From Tahibacter aquaticus (lineage in GTDB: Bacteria > Pseudomonadota > Gammaproteobacteria > Xanthomonadales > Rhodanobacteraceae): a DNA stretch of 64,000 nucleotides. The notes beneath the pieces are model-generated. The model ran no database searches. It was not told where the DNA came from and saw nothing but the letters and a program-made list of their open reading frames with translations. Shown here one piece after another: positions 1 through 8,871 of the stretch (the stretch's first letter is position 1; each line of letters opens with the position of its first letter). Position numbers and translations under genes: made by a program. The stretch covers positions 1 through 64,000 of the forward strand of contig NZ_SNZH01000017.1 of assembly GCF_004363655.1 (NCBI RefSeq). The letters are read 5' to 3'.

Positions 1-410
1 ATATTGCCGAACTGCAGTTCGTTGGCGATGTTCACGTCCACCTTGAAGGCCGGCAGGAACGGACCCGACCAGACCACGCCGCGGATCATGCGCATGCTGG
101 CGTCCAGCCCGGCCGGCATGCGCACGATGTAGGCGTATTCCGGCGCATAGCCGAGGATGTGTCCGCCGCGGCTTTGAATCGCGGCGCGGCGGCCCTCGTC
201 GATGGGGCCGTCGAACTTGACCAGGCGCAGCGTGGAGTTCTTGAACTCTTCGGCCTTGGCCAGCGGCTCCAGGCTGGGATGGGCGACCGACACCTTGCTG
301 CTGCAGACATCCTGCTGCGCGGCGTCGAAGGACACCAGGCAGCGCTCTTCGGCGGCCTGGGTGGAAAGCGAAAGGGCAAGACCTATACAAAGAAAAAGTG
401 CTGTACGCAT
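1..410 (-). CDS. Secreted protein, N-terminal part (probable S8 peptidase prodomain), partial
   Basis: Reading leftward from an ATG at 408-410, 136 codons remain open to the window edge, so the C-terminal part is missing. Residues 1-19 form a Sec signal peptide (MRTALFLCIGLALSLSTQAA) with an AQA/AA-type cleavage site. What follows (LVKFDGPIDEG...RAAIQSRGG then GYAPEYAYIVRMP) resembles the N-terminal propeptide/inhibitor-like segment that precedes the catalytic domain of secreted subtilisin-family (S8) peptidases in Xanthomonadales. No catalytic D/H/S residue lies inside the window, so the protease call rests on the leader alone. It could equally be another secreted protein with this N-terminal module. 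The preceding 797 bases are non-coding, so it probably has its own promoter. Confidence 0.55.
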   Translation of the reverse strand, partial: MRTALFLCIGLALSLSTQAAEERCLVSFDAAQQDVCSSKVSVAHPSLEPLAKAEEFKNSTLRLVKFDGPIDEGRRAAIQSRGGHILGYAPEYAYIVRMPAGLDASMRMIRGVVWSGPFLPAFKVDVNIANELQFGN

Positions 411-752
411 GTGGGGTGTCTCCCTTGCTGATGAATGCCGCGTGTCCATGTCGGCTGACGTTGTTGCTGCGGCGCAGCAGGCCTGAGGAGCAGGCGCTGC
501 CGTGCGTCGCCGCAGTGCATCAGGGCGAATGGCGCAATGGAAATTCAGGCAATACGCCGCGCTGTCCCGCTGGACTGGCGTGGGCTGGGTGAAGGTCGGG
601 CCCCTGTCGCCCGGTTGCCGCTGGTGCCTGTCCCTGACCTAGACCTGCTGCGACAGCGTGTGTGGCTGCTGCACTCTGCGCGACTGCCGGTGGTGGCAGA
701 AGCGGGAAAGTGGAGCGGGTCCGTATGCCGTGCAATCGTCGCAGTGTGGTCG

Positions 753-792
753 CAACAACTGTTGAATTTGTGCCAACGGTTCAACGTTGTTG
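753..792. repeat. Inverted repeat, 13-14 base arms
   Basis: CAACAACTGTTGAA at 753-766 and TTCAACGTTGTTG at 780-792 are complementary with a single one-base bulge, separated by 13 bases. It has no T-run, so it is more likely a protein-binding site or an mRNA leader hairpin than a terminator. It is 340 bases upstream of the secreted-protein start on the minus strand. Confidence 0.5.
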
Positions 793-1106
793 TTGTGCGC
801 ATCCGTGCAGCAGTCAAAGCATCGAAGAAAATGCGGCATATTGCGCTAAAAGAAATCTGAAGAATTTCTAATTAGGCCGCTGAAACCGGTACGCGGTCAC
901 ACTGGCAGTGGAGAAAATGCCCCACATGCTTTCCGCTGGCCCGGTGCTGCCGCGGGATTTGTCCGTGCAGGCATGTATGGTCGCTGCCGCAGAACACTGG
1001 CGAATACGCATGCGTGTTGTGTCGATGCCAGCGCGCGTGGCAACCGGGTTGCCGCGAATGCCACTGGCGCCTTGCGCGAATCCGCTGCGTCGCCGGCTCG
1101 CGCTGC

Positions 1107-1135
1107 GGCGCAGTTCGCTGCGCTCATCGGCATCC
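1107..1135 (+). repeat. REP-like dispersed repeat, degenerate copy
   Basis: GCGCAGTTCGCTGCGCTCAT followed by CGGCATCC matches the intergenic repeat core seen at 8711, 8827, 15475, 21859 and 26114, with a few substitutions. Confidence 0.5.
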
Positions 1136-1207
1136 GCGGAAAATCCCCAGCGCAACGAGGTCGCTGTGCCGCCTGCCATTGTTGCGCTGCCGCGGACGAA
1201 TCTCCCG

Positions 1208-2584
1208 CTATTCGACGCTGGCCCAGCACAGCATCGACACTTTGGCGCCGCCGCCGCTGCATTCGCCGATTTCCAGGCGGAAACTGTGCAGACGTACGAT
1301 CGCCGCGACGATGGCCAGTCCCAGGCCCTGGCCAGCTTCCTGCAGTTCGCTGGCACCGCGATAGAAGCGCTGCACGACCGCACTGCGGTCGCAGGGCCGG
1401 ATGCCGGGGCCGTTGTCGATCACGTCGATGCGCGGCCCGCCGCCGGCGTCCAGGCTGGTGCGTACGCGCACGCTGCCTTGTGGTGGTGTGAACTTTATTG
1501 CGTTGTCTACAAGATTGGATATGGCTTCGAACACCAGGTGCGGATCGCCGTGTATCGCCGGCAGCTGGCCCGGCGTATCCAGGCTGAATGCGATCTGCTT
1601 GTCTTCGGCCAGCGGTGCGTAGATTTCGCGCACATGGCGCAGCGTGGCCAGCAGGTCGACCTGGTCGAAGCCCGCGCGCCGGTGCATGTCTTCCAGCTCG
1701 GAAATGCGCAGCAGGGCGCGGAAGCGGTCAAGCAGCGCGTCGGCATCGGCGATGGTGCGTTCGATCAGGGCCGCGCGCGGATCGTCCTGGCCGGTTTCGT
1801 GCTGCAGCCGGTGCAACTGGGTGCGCAGGCGCGTCAGTGGCGTGCGCAGATCGTGGGCGATGTTGTCGCAGACGCCCTTGACCTCGCCCATCAGGCGCTC
1901 GATCTCCGCCAGCATGGTATTGACGATGCCGGCGAGCAGGTCCAGCTCGTCGCGGCGATGCGACACCGGCAGGCGCTGGCGCAGGTCGCCGCGCATGATC
2001 GGCTGTACCGCGGTCTCGATCGCGCGTACCCGGCGCAGCGGGTGGCGGCTCAGCAGCAGCGCGCCGATCAGCCCGGGAATCACGATCAGCGGCAGGCCCC
2101 AGAACATGGCGCGCTGGATGATGGCGCCGACCGCATCGACCACGCTGGTATCGCGGGCGAATACCAGCAGTTCGCCGCTGGTCAGGTGTACGGCGATGCC
2201 GCGTGCGCGCACCGCATGATGGCCTTCGACGCGCTGCACGCCCTGGGTGAGCAGGTGTACCTTGCCGTCCAGCGGCAGCTCGTCGGGTATGCGTGCCAGG
2301 TTGCCCGACAGCAGATTGTGCTGAGCGTCGAACACGCCATGGGAAAGTACGTCGCGCAGGTCCAGCGCCTGGGTCGCGGCCAGTGCCTCGGGCAGGCGCG
2401 AGCGGTCGATGGTCTGGAAATAGCGCGAGATATTGTCCAGTTTCACGTCGACCACGTTGGACAGATAGCGCGTGGTGTCCCACTGGATCACGCCGACCAG
2501 GGCAACGCACCACAGCGCGAACAGGCCGCCGTAGACCAGCAGCAGGCGCGTCGTGCTGGCGCGCCACAGATCAATCAGCTTCAA
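1208..2584 (-). CDS. Sensor histidine kinase of an OmpR/PhoB-type two-component system
   Basis: 458 residues. Two membrane spans (about 13-33 and 159-179) bracket a periplasmic sensor region of about 125 residues. A HAMP segment follows, then the HisKA dimerisation domain with the phospho-accepting His244 in NIAHDLRTPLTRLR, and the ATPase domain with N box (NLVDNAIKF), G1 (DNGPGI) and a G2-like GQGLGL. It would autophosphorylate and pass phosphate to the regulator encoded immediately upstream, whose gene overlaps this one by 14 bases, so translation is coupled. The stimulus cannot be read from the sequence. The pair lies 74 bases behind kdgK on the same strand, so co-transcription with the pectin genes is possible but not shown. 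Confidence 0.92.
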   Translation of the reverse strand: MKLIDLWRASTTRLLLVYGGLFALWCVALVGVIQWDTTRYLSNVVDVKLDNISRYFQTIDRSRLPEALAATQALDLRDVLSHGVFDAQHNLLSGNLARIPDELPLDGKVHLLTQGVQRVEGHHAVRARGIAVHLTSGELLVFARDTSVVDAVGAIIQRAMFWGLPLIVIPGLIGALLLSRHPLRRVRAIETAVQPIMRGDLRQRLPVSHRRDELDLLAGIVNTMLAEIERLMGEVKGVCDNIAHDLRTPLTRLRTQLHRLQHETGQDDPRAALIERTIADADALLDRFRALLRISELEDMHRRAGFDQVDLLATLRHVREIYAPLAEDKQIAFSLDTPGQLPAIHGDPHLVFEAISNLVDNAIKFTPPQGSVRVRTSLDAGGGPRIDVIDNGPGIRPCDRSAVVQRFYRGASELQEAGQGLGLAIVAAIVRLHSFRLEIGECSGGGAKVSMLCWASVE

Positions 2585-3248
2585 GCAGATACCCCGAGCC
2601 GCGTACCGTGCGGATCAACGCCGGCATGCCGGGCAGGTCGATCTTGCGGCGCAGGCGGCCGATATGCACTTCGATCACATTGGTACCGGGGTCGAAGTGG
2701 TAGCCCCAGACAGCTTCGAAAATCATGGTACGGGTGACGACCTGGCCCGACTGGCGCACCAGGAACTCAAGCAGGCGGAACTCGGTCGGCAGCAGTTCCA
2801 GCTCGGCACCGGCGCGGCGCGCGATGCGGCCGATCAGGTCGAGTTCCAGGTCGGCCACGCGCAGCTGGGTTTCCCGCGCCGCAGTGCCATGGCGGCGCAG
2901 CAGCACTTCCACCCGGGCTGCCATCTCGTCCGGACTGAACGGCTTGGTCAGGTAATCGTCGCCGCCGGCGCGCAGTCCGCGTACGCGTTCGTCCACGTCC
3001 GACAGCGCGCTGATCATCAGTACCGGCGTCTGCACGCCGCATTCGCGCAGGCGGGTGACCAGGCTGAGGCCGTCGAGGCCGGGCAGCATGCGGTCCAGCG
3101 TAATGGCGTCGTAGCCGCCGTCGCGGGCGCGCTCCAGTCCGCTGCTGCCATCCTCGGCCCAGTCCACGACCAGGCCGCGACGCGTCAGCTCGGCGACGAT
3201 TTCCCGCGCGGTGACGACGTCGTCTTCGATGGTGAGCACGCGAGGCAT
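2571..3248 (-). CDS. OmpR/PhoB-family response regulator
   Basis: 225 residues: receiver domain (1-120) with the acidic pocket Glu8/Asp9/Asp10, phospho-acceptor Asp52 (LDRMLPGLDG), Ser80 and Lys102 (TKPFSP), then a winged-helix DNA-binding domain ending in GTNVIEVHIGRLRRK and TVRGSGYLL. It is the cognate partner of the overlapping downstream kinase. Its target genes are unknown. The ATG at 3246-3248 starts a canonical receiver N-terminus (MPRVLTIEDD). Confidence 0.93.
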   Translation of the reverse strand: MPRVLTIEDDVVTAREIVAELTRRGLVVDWAEDGSSGLERARDGGYDAITLDRMLPGLDGLSLVTRLRECGVQTPVLMISALSDVDERVRGLRAGGDDYLTKPFSPDEMAARVEVLLRRHGTAARETQLRVADLELDLIGRIARRAGAELELLPTEFRLLEFLVRQSGQVVTRTMIFEAVWGYHFDPGTNVIEVHIGRLRRKIDLPGMPALIRTVRGSGYLLEAD

Positions 3249-3322
3249 GGGCAGGCAGTGACAGCGCTTGGCGGTGGGCTATGTTCCCCTGCCGGGCGGC
3301 GCGGCGCAATTCGGCCGGTCGA

Positions 3323-4330
3323 CTACCGCCTTACGTCGAAACGCGCCTCGTCCATCAGGCTGCGCACGCGGGCCTCGTCCAGGGCGAGGAAATCGCCGGG
3401 CAGGGAATGCTTGAGGCAGGCGGCGGCGAGGCCGAAGCGCAGGCTCTGTTCGTCGTCCCAACCGTGCTGCAGGCCATGCAGCACGCCGGCGGCAAAGGCG
3501 TCGCCGCCGCCGATGCGGTCGACAATGCCGTCCAGGCGCTGGGCCGGCAGCTGGATTTCGCCGCGGCGCGTGAACCACTGCGCCGCCAGATCGTGCCGGT
3601 CGACGCTGTGCTGCAGGCGCCGCGTGCTGACGATATTGCGCACGTGTGGAAAAGTATCGAATGCGGCAGCGGCTGCGGCGCGGTCGGCCTCGGCGCCGGC
3701 AAATTCGCGGCCCAGCACCACGCTGATATCGCGATGGTCGGCGAACAGCGTATCGGCACAGGCCAGCAGCTCGCGCAGGATGGACGCTGCATCGCTCTGC
3801 CAGGCCTGCCACAGCTTGGCGCGGAAGTTGCCGTCGAATACCACCTGCAGGCCAAGCGCACGCGCAGCGCGCGCGGCCGCGATTGCCGTATCGGCACAGG
3901 CCTGGCCCAATGCCGGCGTAACACCGGACAGGTGCAGCAATTGCGCGCCCCGCAGCAGCACGGGCCAGTCATAGGCTGCGGCCGGCGTGCGCGCGAACGC
4001 GGAATCGGCGCGGTCGTACAGCACTTCGCTGGGGCGCTGCAGGGCGCCGGTCTCGAGGAAATACAGTCCCATGCGGCCGGGGCGGACTGTCACGGCACGC
4101 GCGTCGACGCCCTGGCGGCGCAGCTCGGCGATGGCGGCGCGGCCCAGGCTATTGTCGGCGACGCTGCCGATCATGCCGACCGCATGACCGAAGTGGGCGA
4201 GGGCGATCGCGACGTTGGCCTCGGCGCCGCCGATGTGCACGTCCAGCCGCGGCGACTGCAGCAGCAGTTCGCGCCCGGGGCTGGCCAGGCGCAGCAACAG
4301 TTCGCCGAAACAGAGAATGCGGTTGGACAT
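3323..4330 (-). CDS. kdgK: 2-keto-3-deoxygluconate kinase (PfkB family)
   Basis: 335 residues, the normal length for KdgK. PfkB signatures are present: GGAEANVAIALAHFG near residues 34-48 and the ATP/anion-hole motif IGGGDAFAAG near 273-282 with the catalytic Asp. It phosphorylates 2-keto-3-deoxygluconate to KDPG, the last step before KDPG aldolase in the pectin/uronate route. The aldolase is not in this window. It is transcribed away from the TonB receptor gene, and the shared 378-base gap carries two copies of the pectin operator decamer. A possible own promoter lies at 4471-4499. The sugar specificity is inferred from sequence type and neighbours. Confidence 0.9.
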   Translation of the reverse strand: MSNRILCFGELLLRLASPGRELLLQSPRLDVHIGGAEANVAIALAHFGHAVGMIGSVADNSLGRAAIAELRRQGVDARAVTVRPGRMGLYFLETGALQRPSEVLYDRADSAFARTPAAAYDWPVLLRGAQLLHLSGVTPALGQACADTAIAAARAARALGLQVVFDGNFRAKLWQAWQSDAASILRELLACADTLFADHRDISVVLGREFAGAEADRAAAAAAFDTFPHVRNIVSTRRLQHSVDRHDLAAQWFTRRGEIQLPAQRLDGIVDRIGGGDAFAAGVLHGLQHGWDDEQSLRFGLAAACLKHSLPGDFLALDEARVRSLMDEARFDVRR

Positions 4331-4470
4331 GAATTCCTCGCTGGATGGAAGCAGTGTAGTGAAGGTGGAGCGTACGGTTGCGTCGGGTAAAACGGGCTTT
4401 GTTGCGCTGCATTGTCCCCTTGCGCACGAGTGGACAGATGTTGCCGCTTCTTTCCAAAAAATTTCCTATC

Positions 4471-4499
4471 ATTATGTTTTACAACGAATTTATTATGAA
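4471..4499 (-). promoter_or_regulatory. Candidate promoter of kdgK
   Basis: On the minus strand TTCATA (4494-4499) and CATAAT (4471-4476) are 17 bases apart, in the most A+T-rich part of the gap. Transcription would begin near 4464, giving a leader of about 130 bases. Confidence 0.35.
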
Positions 4500-4599
4500 T
4501 TTTCGAGGCGGTGGCAGGTGCCGCCGGCGCCTGGTAGCCGACCTTGTTTCGCCGCATTTGCCTACTCTTGTTGCTGCGCTGCGGTGTTTGCTAGGCTCC

Positions 4600-4628
4600 T
4601 TGTCCACCGGTGTCATTGCGCATAACTA
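4600..4628 (+). promoter_or_regulatory. Candidate promoter of the TonB receptor gene
   Basis: TTGTCC (4600-4605) and TAACTA (4623-4628) are 17 bases apart. Operator copy 1 fills the spacer exactly, as expected for a site whose occupation blocks RNA polymerase. The -10 match is modest. Confidence 0.4.
4602..4615 (+). promoter_or_regulatory. Pectin operator copy 1 (ACCGGTGTCA)
   Basis: Exact reverse-complement copy of the decamer TGACACCGGT. The ideal 14-base palindrome would be TGACACCGGTGTCA. Here the right half matches 7/7 and the left half 4/7. A CG-centred palindrome of this kind is typical of LacI-family operators. Confidence 0.6.
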
Positions 4629-4636
4629 TCTCAAAT

Positions 4637-4650
4637 TGCTACCGGTGTCA
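4637..4650 (+). promoter_or_regulatory. Pectin operator copy 2 (ACCGGTGTCA)
   Basis: Second exact decamer, 35 bases downstream of copy 1, with right half 7/7 and left half 5/7. It lies just past the predicted -10, where a bound repressor would block start or early elongation. The spacing of about 3.3 helical turns places the two sites on roughly similar faces of the helix. Confidence 0.6.
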
Positions 4651-4708
4651 TGCAAAATTACTGCGACCGCACTGCGGTCGCCCAGGGCCGCTACAGGAGG
4701 GTGTAGAC

Positions 4709-7555
4709 GTGGGGAAGCGCATTAGCCGCAACGGTCGTCCGCTGCTGACAACGCTGTCGGGCGCAATTCTGATTTCCTTGTACGGCTTGCCGTTACGTCT
4801 GCTCGCCGTGGAACCGGCGCAGCCAGATGCAGACGCCGCGGCGGCGACGGCAGAAACCGCCGATGCCGGTGCCGAGGCGCAGGCGCCTGCCGCCGATAAG
4901 GCGAGCACCGAGAAGCTGGGCGAGATCGTGGTGACTTACCGGCAAAGCCTGGTGCAGGCGCTGGAAGCCAAGCGCGAATTCACTACCCAGACCGACGTGA
5001 TCATGGCCGAGGACATCGGCAAGTTTCCCGATCTGAACCTGGCCGAATCACTGCAGCGCATACCGGGCATTTCCATCGCCCGCGATGCGGGCGAAGGCCG
5101 GCAGATCTCGGTGCGCGGCCTGGGGCCGGACTTCACCCGCGTGCGCATCAACGGCATGGAAGGGCTGTCCACAACGGGCGGTACCGATTCCTCCGGCGGC
5201 AACAACCGCGGCCGCGGCTTCGATTTCAACGTATTCGCCTCGGAACTGTTCAATCGTATTGAAGTGCACAAGACCGCATCGGCCGAGGTGCAGGAAGGTT
5301 CGCTCGGTGCGACCGTCGATCTGCATACGCCGCGGCCGTTCGATTTCGACCGCTTCACCCTGGTCGGCTCCACCCAGGCCGGCTACAACGACCTGTCCAA
5401 GGAAACCAATCCGCGCGCCTCGGCCCTGGTCAGCAATACCTTCTTCGACGGCCGCTTCGGTGCGCTGTTCTCCATCGCCTACAGCGACCGCGAACTGGTG
5501 CAGGAAGGCGCCTCCAGCGTGCGCTGGGACAACGGCCCGAGCAGCGGCGGCTTCAATGCCGCATCGCCGTTCATCCAGGCCAACGGCGCCGGGGTATTCC
5601 ATCCGCGCATTCCGCGCTACGGCGTGCTGCAGCACGAGCAGGAACGCCTGGGCATGACCGGTGCGCTGCAATGGCAGGCCAGCGACCGCACCTTGCTGTC
5701 GCTGGACATGCTCTACGCCGACTTCGATGCCAAGCGCAGCGAGAACTTTCTCGAAGCGATTTCCTTCAGCCGCAGCGGCGCCGCCGGCAAACCCCAGACC
5801 ATCGTGCGCGACGGTTCCATCGATGCGCGCGGGAATCTCGTCTACGGCGTATTCGACGATGTCGATGTGCGTGCGGAATCGCGCTACGACGAACTGGCGA
5901 CCACGTTCAAGCAGACCAACCTCAATATCGACCACGAGTTCAGCGACAGCTTCCGCATGAACGCCCTGGTCGGGCATTCGCGCTCGTACTTCGACAACCC
6001 GATCCAGACCACCATCACCCTGGACCGGGCCAATACCGACGGCTACTCCTGGGACTACCGCGGCAATGACCGCCTGCCGCTGATCGACTACGGCTTCGAC
6101 GTACGCGATCCGGGCAACTGGAACTTCGCCAACGGCCTGTCGGAAATCCGCCTGCGGCCGAACACGACGGCCAACCTGTTCACCAACCAGCAGCTCAATT
6201 TCGACTGGGACGTGGGCTCGAACTTCAGCCTGAAGGGCGGCCTGGATTTCAAGGCGTACAAATTCGCCACTACCGAATCGCGCCGCGCTTCCGAAGTGAG
6301 CGTGCCCAATCTACCGGCCGGTACTTCGCTGTCCGATCTGACGCGGCTGCTGGTGTTCGGCAACAACCTAGGCCAGCCGGCCGGCACGCCGAATACCTTC
6401 CTGATTCCCGATCTCGACCGCTTCGCCGAGCTGTTCAACATCTACGGCGGGCAGGGCACCTTCAGCCTGTCGCCGTCGGCCTCGGGCGCCATCGGCAACA
6501 ACCGCGACGTGAAAGAACGCGACCGCGGCGGCTGGGTGCAGGGCGATTTCCAGACTTCCACCTTTGGCATTCCGCTGCGCGGCAATTTCGGCGTGCGCTA
6601 TGTGCGTACCGAACAGGAATCGACTGGCTTCGCCATCATCAACAGCCGTCCGACCCTGACCACGGTAGAGCGCGAATACTCCGACACCTTGCCCTCGTTC
6701 AACCTGGCCTGGGATCTCAGCGACGACCTGCTGCTGCGCCTGGGCGCGGCAAAAGTGGTGTCGCGGCCGGGCCTGGGCAATCTCACGCCGGGCGTCAGCG
6801 TCAGCGTCAGCGGCGGCAACCGCGTCGTTACCGGCGGCGATCCTTACCTCGATCCGTTCCGGGCCAAGACGTTCGACCTGGGCCTGGAATGGTATTTCGC
6901 GCCGGAATCGGTGCTGGGCGCGGCGTTCTTCTACAAGGACATCGATTCCTTCGTGCAGACCTCGCGGGAAATCCGTCCGTTCAATACTTCGGGCCTGCCA
7001 GCCAGCCTGCTCGAAGGCACCGGCGCATCGCCCACGGACGACTTCCAGTTCAACATTCCGACCAACACGCCGGGCGGCAAGCTGCGCGGTGTCGAGCTGT
7101 CCTACCAGCAGCCTTTCACCTTCCTGCCGGGTTTCTGGAGCCACTTCGGCGCCATCGTCAACTACACCTACGTGGAGTCGAAGATCCAGTACGTCACCTC
7201 AACCGGCGCGTCCTCGCTCAAGACCGACCTGACCGGCCTTTCCAAGAACGCCTACAACGCGACCTTGTACTTCGAGAAAGACGCGTTTACCGCACGCGTG
7301 TCCACGGCATTCCGCAACGGCTATCTCACCACCGTGCCGGGACGCAACAACAACAACATCGAAGGTACCAAGGGAACGACCAATGTGGATTTCATGGCAA
7401 CGTACAAATTGAACGACCATGTGGAATTCACCGTGGAGGCCGTCAACCTGACCGATGAGTTCAACGACCAGTGGGTGGATGCCACAGGCGATCGTTCCTC
7501 GGTCTACGACCACACCGGGCGCGAGTTCTTCATCGGCGTGCGCCTGCGCAACTGA
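4709..7555 (+). CDS. TonB-dependent outer-membrane receptor, probable oligogalacturonide importer
   Basis: 948 residues from a GTG start. The start is fixed by AGGAGG at 4695-4700, eight bases upstream, and yields a signal peptide (hydrophobic core LLTTLSGAILISLYG). Upstream in-frame codons at 4610 lack such a site. An Ala-rich linker precedes the TonB box region (LGEIVVTYR) and the plug domain (DIGKFPDLNLAESLQRIPGI, then GRQISVRGLGPDFTRVRING). The rest is a 22-strand barrel type ending in the aromatic strand EFFIGVRLRN. This layout is the TIGR01782 Caulobacter/Xanthomonas class that imports plant glycans. The substrate is inferred from the adjoining pectin enzymes and shared operator. The next gene follows after 15 bases. 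Confidence 0.9.
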   Translation: MGKRISRNGRPLLTTLSGAILISLYGLPLRLLAVEPAQPDADAAAATAETADAGAEAQAPAADKASTEKLGEIVVTYRQSLVQALEAKREFTTQTDVIMAEDIGKFPDLNLAESLQRIPGISIARDAGEGRQISVRGLGPDFTRVRINGMEGLSTTGGTDSSGGNNRGRGFDFNVFASELFNRIEVHKTASAEVQEGSLGATVDLHTPRPFDFDRFTLVGSTQAGYNDLSKETNPRASALVSNTFFDGRFGALFSIAYSDRELVQEGASSVRWDNGPSSGGFNAASPFIQANGAGVFHPRIPRYGVLQHEQERLGMTGALQWQASDRTLLSLDMLYADFDAKRSENFLEAISFSRSGAAGKPQTIVRDGSIDARGNLVYGVFDDVDVRAESRYDELATTFKQTNLNIDHEFSDSFRMNALVGHSRSYFDNPIQTTITLDRANTDGYSWDYRGNDRLPLIDYGFDVRDPGNWNFANGLSEIRLRPNTTANLFTNQQLNFDWDVGSNFSLKGGLDFKAYKFATTESRRASEVSVPNLPAGTSLSDLTRLLVFGNNLGQPAGTPNTFLIPDLDRFAELFNIYGGQGTFSLSPSASGAIGNNRDVKERDRGGWVQGDFQTSTFGIPLRGNFGVRYVRTEQESTGFAIINSRPTLTTVEREYSDTLPSFNLAWDLSDDLLLRLGAAKVVSRPGLGNLTPGVSVSVSGGNRVVTGGDPYLDPFRAKTFDLGLEWYFAPESVLGAAFFYKDIDSFVQTSREIRPFNTSGLPASLLEGTGASPTDDFQFNIPTNTPGGKLRGVELSYQQPFTFLPGFWSHFGAIVNYTYVESKIQYVTSTGASSLKTDLTGLSKNAYNATLYFEKDAFTARVSTAFRNGYLTTVPGRNNNNIEGTKGTTNVDFMATYKLNDHVEFTVEAVNLTDEFNDQWVDATGDRSSVYDHTGREFFIGVRLRN

Positions 7556-7570
7556 CGCGTGAATGCACCG

Positions 7571-8671
7571 ATGAAACAGGGCGGTCTGGCCCGGCGGCGC
7601 TTCCTGATCGAAGCGTCGCTGGCCGGGCTGAGCTTGCCCGGCTGCAGCCTGCGCCGTCCCGCGCCAACGCTGGATGCACGGGTGACGCGTACGCACGGCA
7701 GTACCGACGCGCCGGCCTTCGACAGCATTGCCGCGGCGATCGCCGCGGCGCCGGCCAGCGGTACGCGCCCGTTCCGCATCGGCATCGATGCCGGAGTCTG
7801 GGACGAGAAACTGGTGATCGAGCGGCCGAACATCCATCTGTTCGGCGCGCATCGCACTCAGTGCCGCATTGGATCGGATCGTGCGGCAGGGCATATGCGC
7901 GACGACGGCGAGCCCTGGGGCACCTGGGGCTGCGCCAGCGTGATCGTGCGCGCAGCGGGCTTCCGCGCACGTTCGCTGACCATCGAAAACCGTTTCGACT
8001 ATCTCGGCCATCTCGCTCATCCGGTACTGCAAAGCACAGGCGCCAACGGTGCACAGGCGGTGGCGCTGATGCTGGATGCCGGTTCCGACCGGGTATTGCT
8101 GGAAGACTGCGACATCGACGGCCACCAGGACACCGTGTTCGCCGAAGCCGGCCGCAGCTGGCTGCGGCGTTGTCGCATTCGCGGCAGTGTGGATTTTATC
8201 TTCGGTGCCGGCGAGTGCGTGCTGGACGATTGCGAGATTGTCTCGCGGCACCGGCCGGGCAAACCGCGCCAGGGCTATCTCACCGCGCCGTCGACGCGGG
8301 CCGGGCAGGCGGTAGGCCTGCTGCTGCGTCGCTGCAACCTGGTACGCGAAGCCGGCGTGGCCGATGCCAGCGTCGCACTGGGACGGCCGTGGCGGCCGAC
8401 GCGGCAGTTCGCCGACGGCCGTTACGGCGACCCCGCCGTGCAGGGCAGTTCGGCGTTCATCGATTGCTGGATGGATGCGCATATCGATGCGCAGGGCTGG
8501 GACGCGATGGCCTACAGCGCCCGGGACGGCAGCCGCGTGATGTTCGAGCCGGCGCAGGCGCGCCTGGGCGAAGCCGACAGCCGGGGACCTGGCGCGATAC
8601 AGGCCGAATCACGGCCGCGCATAGAGGCGGATACGGCGCGAAGGTTGCGGCGGTATCAGCCGTTTCGCTGA
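7571..8671 (+). CDS. Pectinesterase (CE8), Tat-type lipoprotein signal
   Basis: 366 residues. It removes methyl esters from homogalacturonan so that pectate lyase can act. CE8 hallmarks are visible: GHQDTVF and GSVDFIFGAG, which carry the two catalytic aspartates, and the conserved GRPWRPTRQF. The N-terminus (ARRRFLIEASLAGLSLPGC) combines a twin-arginine motif with a lipobox-like LPGC, suggesting Tat export and lipid anchoring in the periplasm or outer membrane. Translation probably starts at ATG 7571. GTG 7559 is an alternative four codons upstream, and neither has a clear Shine-Dalgarno sequence. It lies 15 bases behind the TonB receptor, so the two are very likely one transcript. Confidence 0.9.
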   Translation: MKQGGLARRRFLIEASLAGLSLPGCSLRRPAPTLDARVTRTHGSTDAPAFDSIAAAIAAAPASGTRPFRIGIDAGVWDEKLVIERPNIHLFGAHRTQCRIGSDRAAGHMRDDGEPWGTWGCASVIVRAAGFRARSLTIENRFDYLGHLAHPVLQSTGANGAQAVALMLDAGSDRVLLEDCDIDGHQDTVFAEAGRSWLRRCRIRGSVDFIFGAGECVLDDCEIVSRHRPGKPRQGYLTAPSTRAGQAVGLLLRRCNLVREAGVADASVALGRPWRPTRQFADGRYGDPAVQGSSAFIDCWMDAHIDAQGWDAMAYSARDGSRVMFEPAQARLGEADSRGPGAIQAESRPRIEADTARRLRRYQPFR

Positions 8672-8710
8672 GGCATTGTCCGGCATCGTTGCCAGGCGAA
8701 GACCGCGACG

Positions 8711-8737
8711 GTGCAATTCGCTGCGCTCATCGCACCC
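8711..8737 (+). repeat. REP-like dispersed repeat, forward copy
   Basis: GTGCAATTCGCTGCGCTCAT then CGCACCC. First arm of an inverted pair with 8753-8782, between two convergent genes. Confidence 0.7.
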
Positions 8738-8752
8738 GACGAGGATACGAAC

Positions 8753-8782
8753 CGTAGGGCGCGATGAGCAACGCGAATGGCG
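8753..8782 (-). repeat. REP-like dispersed repeat, inverted copy
   Basis: CGTAGGGCGCGATGAGCAAC then GCGAATGGCG is the reverse complement of the same core with a few changes. It forms a long stem with 8711-8737. Confidence 0.65.
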
Positions 8783-8826
8783 CGGCGAGGCAGACGGGAA
8801 TTGCCGCAGCAGATTGCCCACCGACG

Positions 8827-8856
8827 CTGCAATTCGCCGCGCTCATCGCACCCTGC
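8827..8856 (+). repeat. REP-like dispersed repeat, third copy of the cluster
   Basis: CTGCAATTCGCCGCGCTCAT then CGCACCCTGC, just before the stop codon of the convergent pectate lyase gene. It differs from the consensus core by one base. Confidence 0.65.
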
Positions 8857-8871
8857 ACAACAGGCAGGGCC

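Larger units (their letters stand above)
411..1207. other. Intergenic region, no gene supported
   Basis: About 800 bases between the two-component system and the secreted protein, both on the minus strand. Open frames here lack ribosome binding sites and recognisable protein character. It holds an inverted repeat (753-792), one degenerate copy of the dispersed REP-like element (1107-1135), and a half-match to the pectin operator (TGAAACCGGT at 881-890) that I do not regard as a site. Confidence 0.6.
4331..4708. other. Divergent regulatory region between kdgK and the TonB receptor
   Basis: 378 non-coding bases. An A+T-rich block at about 4455-4505 faces kdgK and holds its likely promoter. Two exact operator decamers at 4606-4615 and 4641-4650 sit at the receptor-gene promoter. 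The receptor leader of about 80 bases ends in a strong Shine-Dalgarno sequence. Confidence 0.7.

Noticed and set aside
881-890. TGAAACCGGT as another pectin operator
   Set aside because: One mismatch in the core and only 3/7 in the second half; no pectin gene is driven from there.
908-2737. Long plus-strand open frame of 609 codons
   Set aside because: It is antisense to the histidine kinase and regulator, whose domains are complete. Composition-driven shadow of GC-rich coding DNA.
3281-4390. Plus-strand open frame opposite kdgK
   Set aside because: Mirror of a complete PfkB kinase gene; the protein sequence has no recognisable features.
4610-4708. Upstream extension of the TonB receptor to 4610
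   Set aside because: It would run through the predicted promoter and operators and bury the signal peptide; AGGAGG points to GTG 4709.
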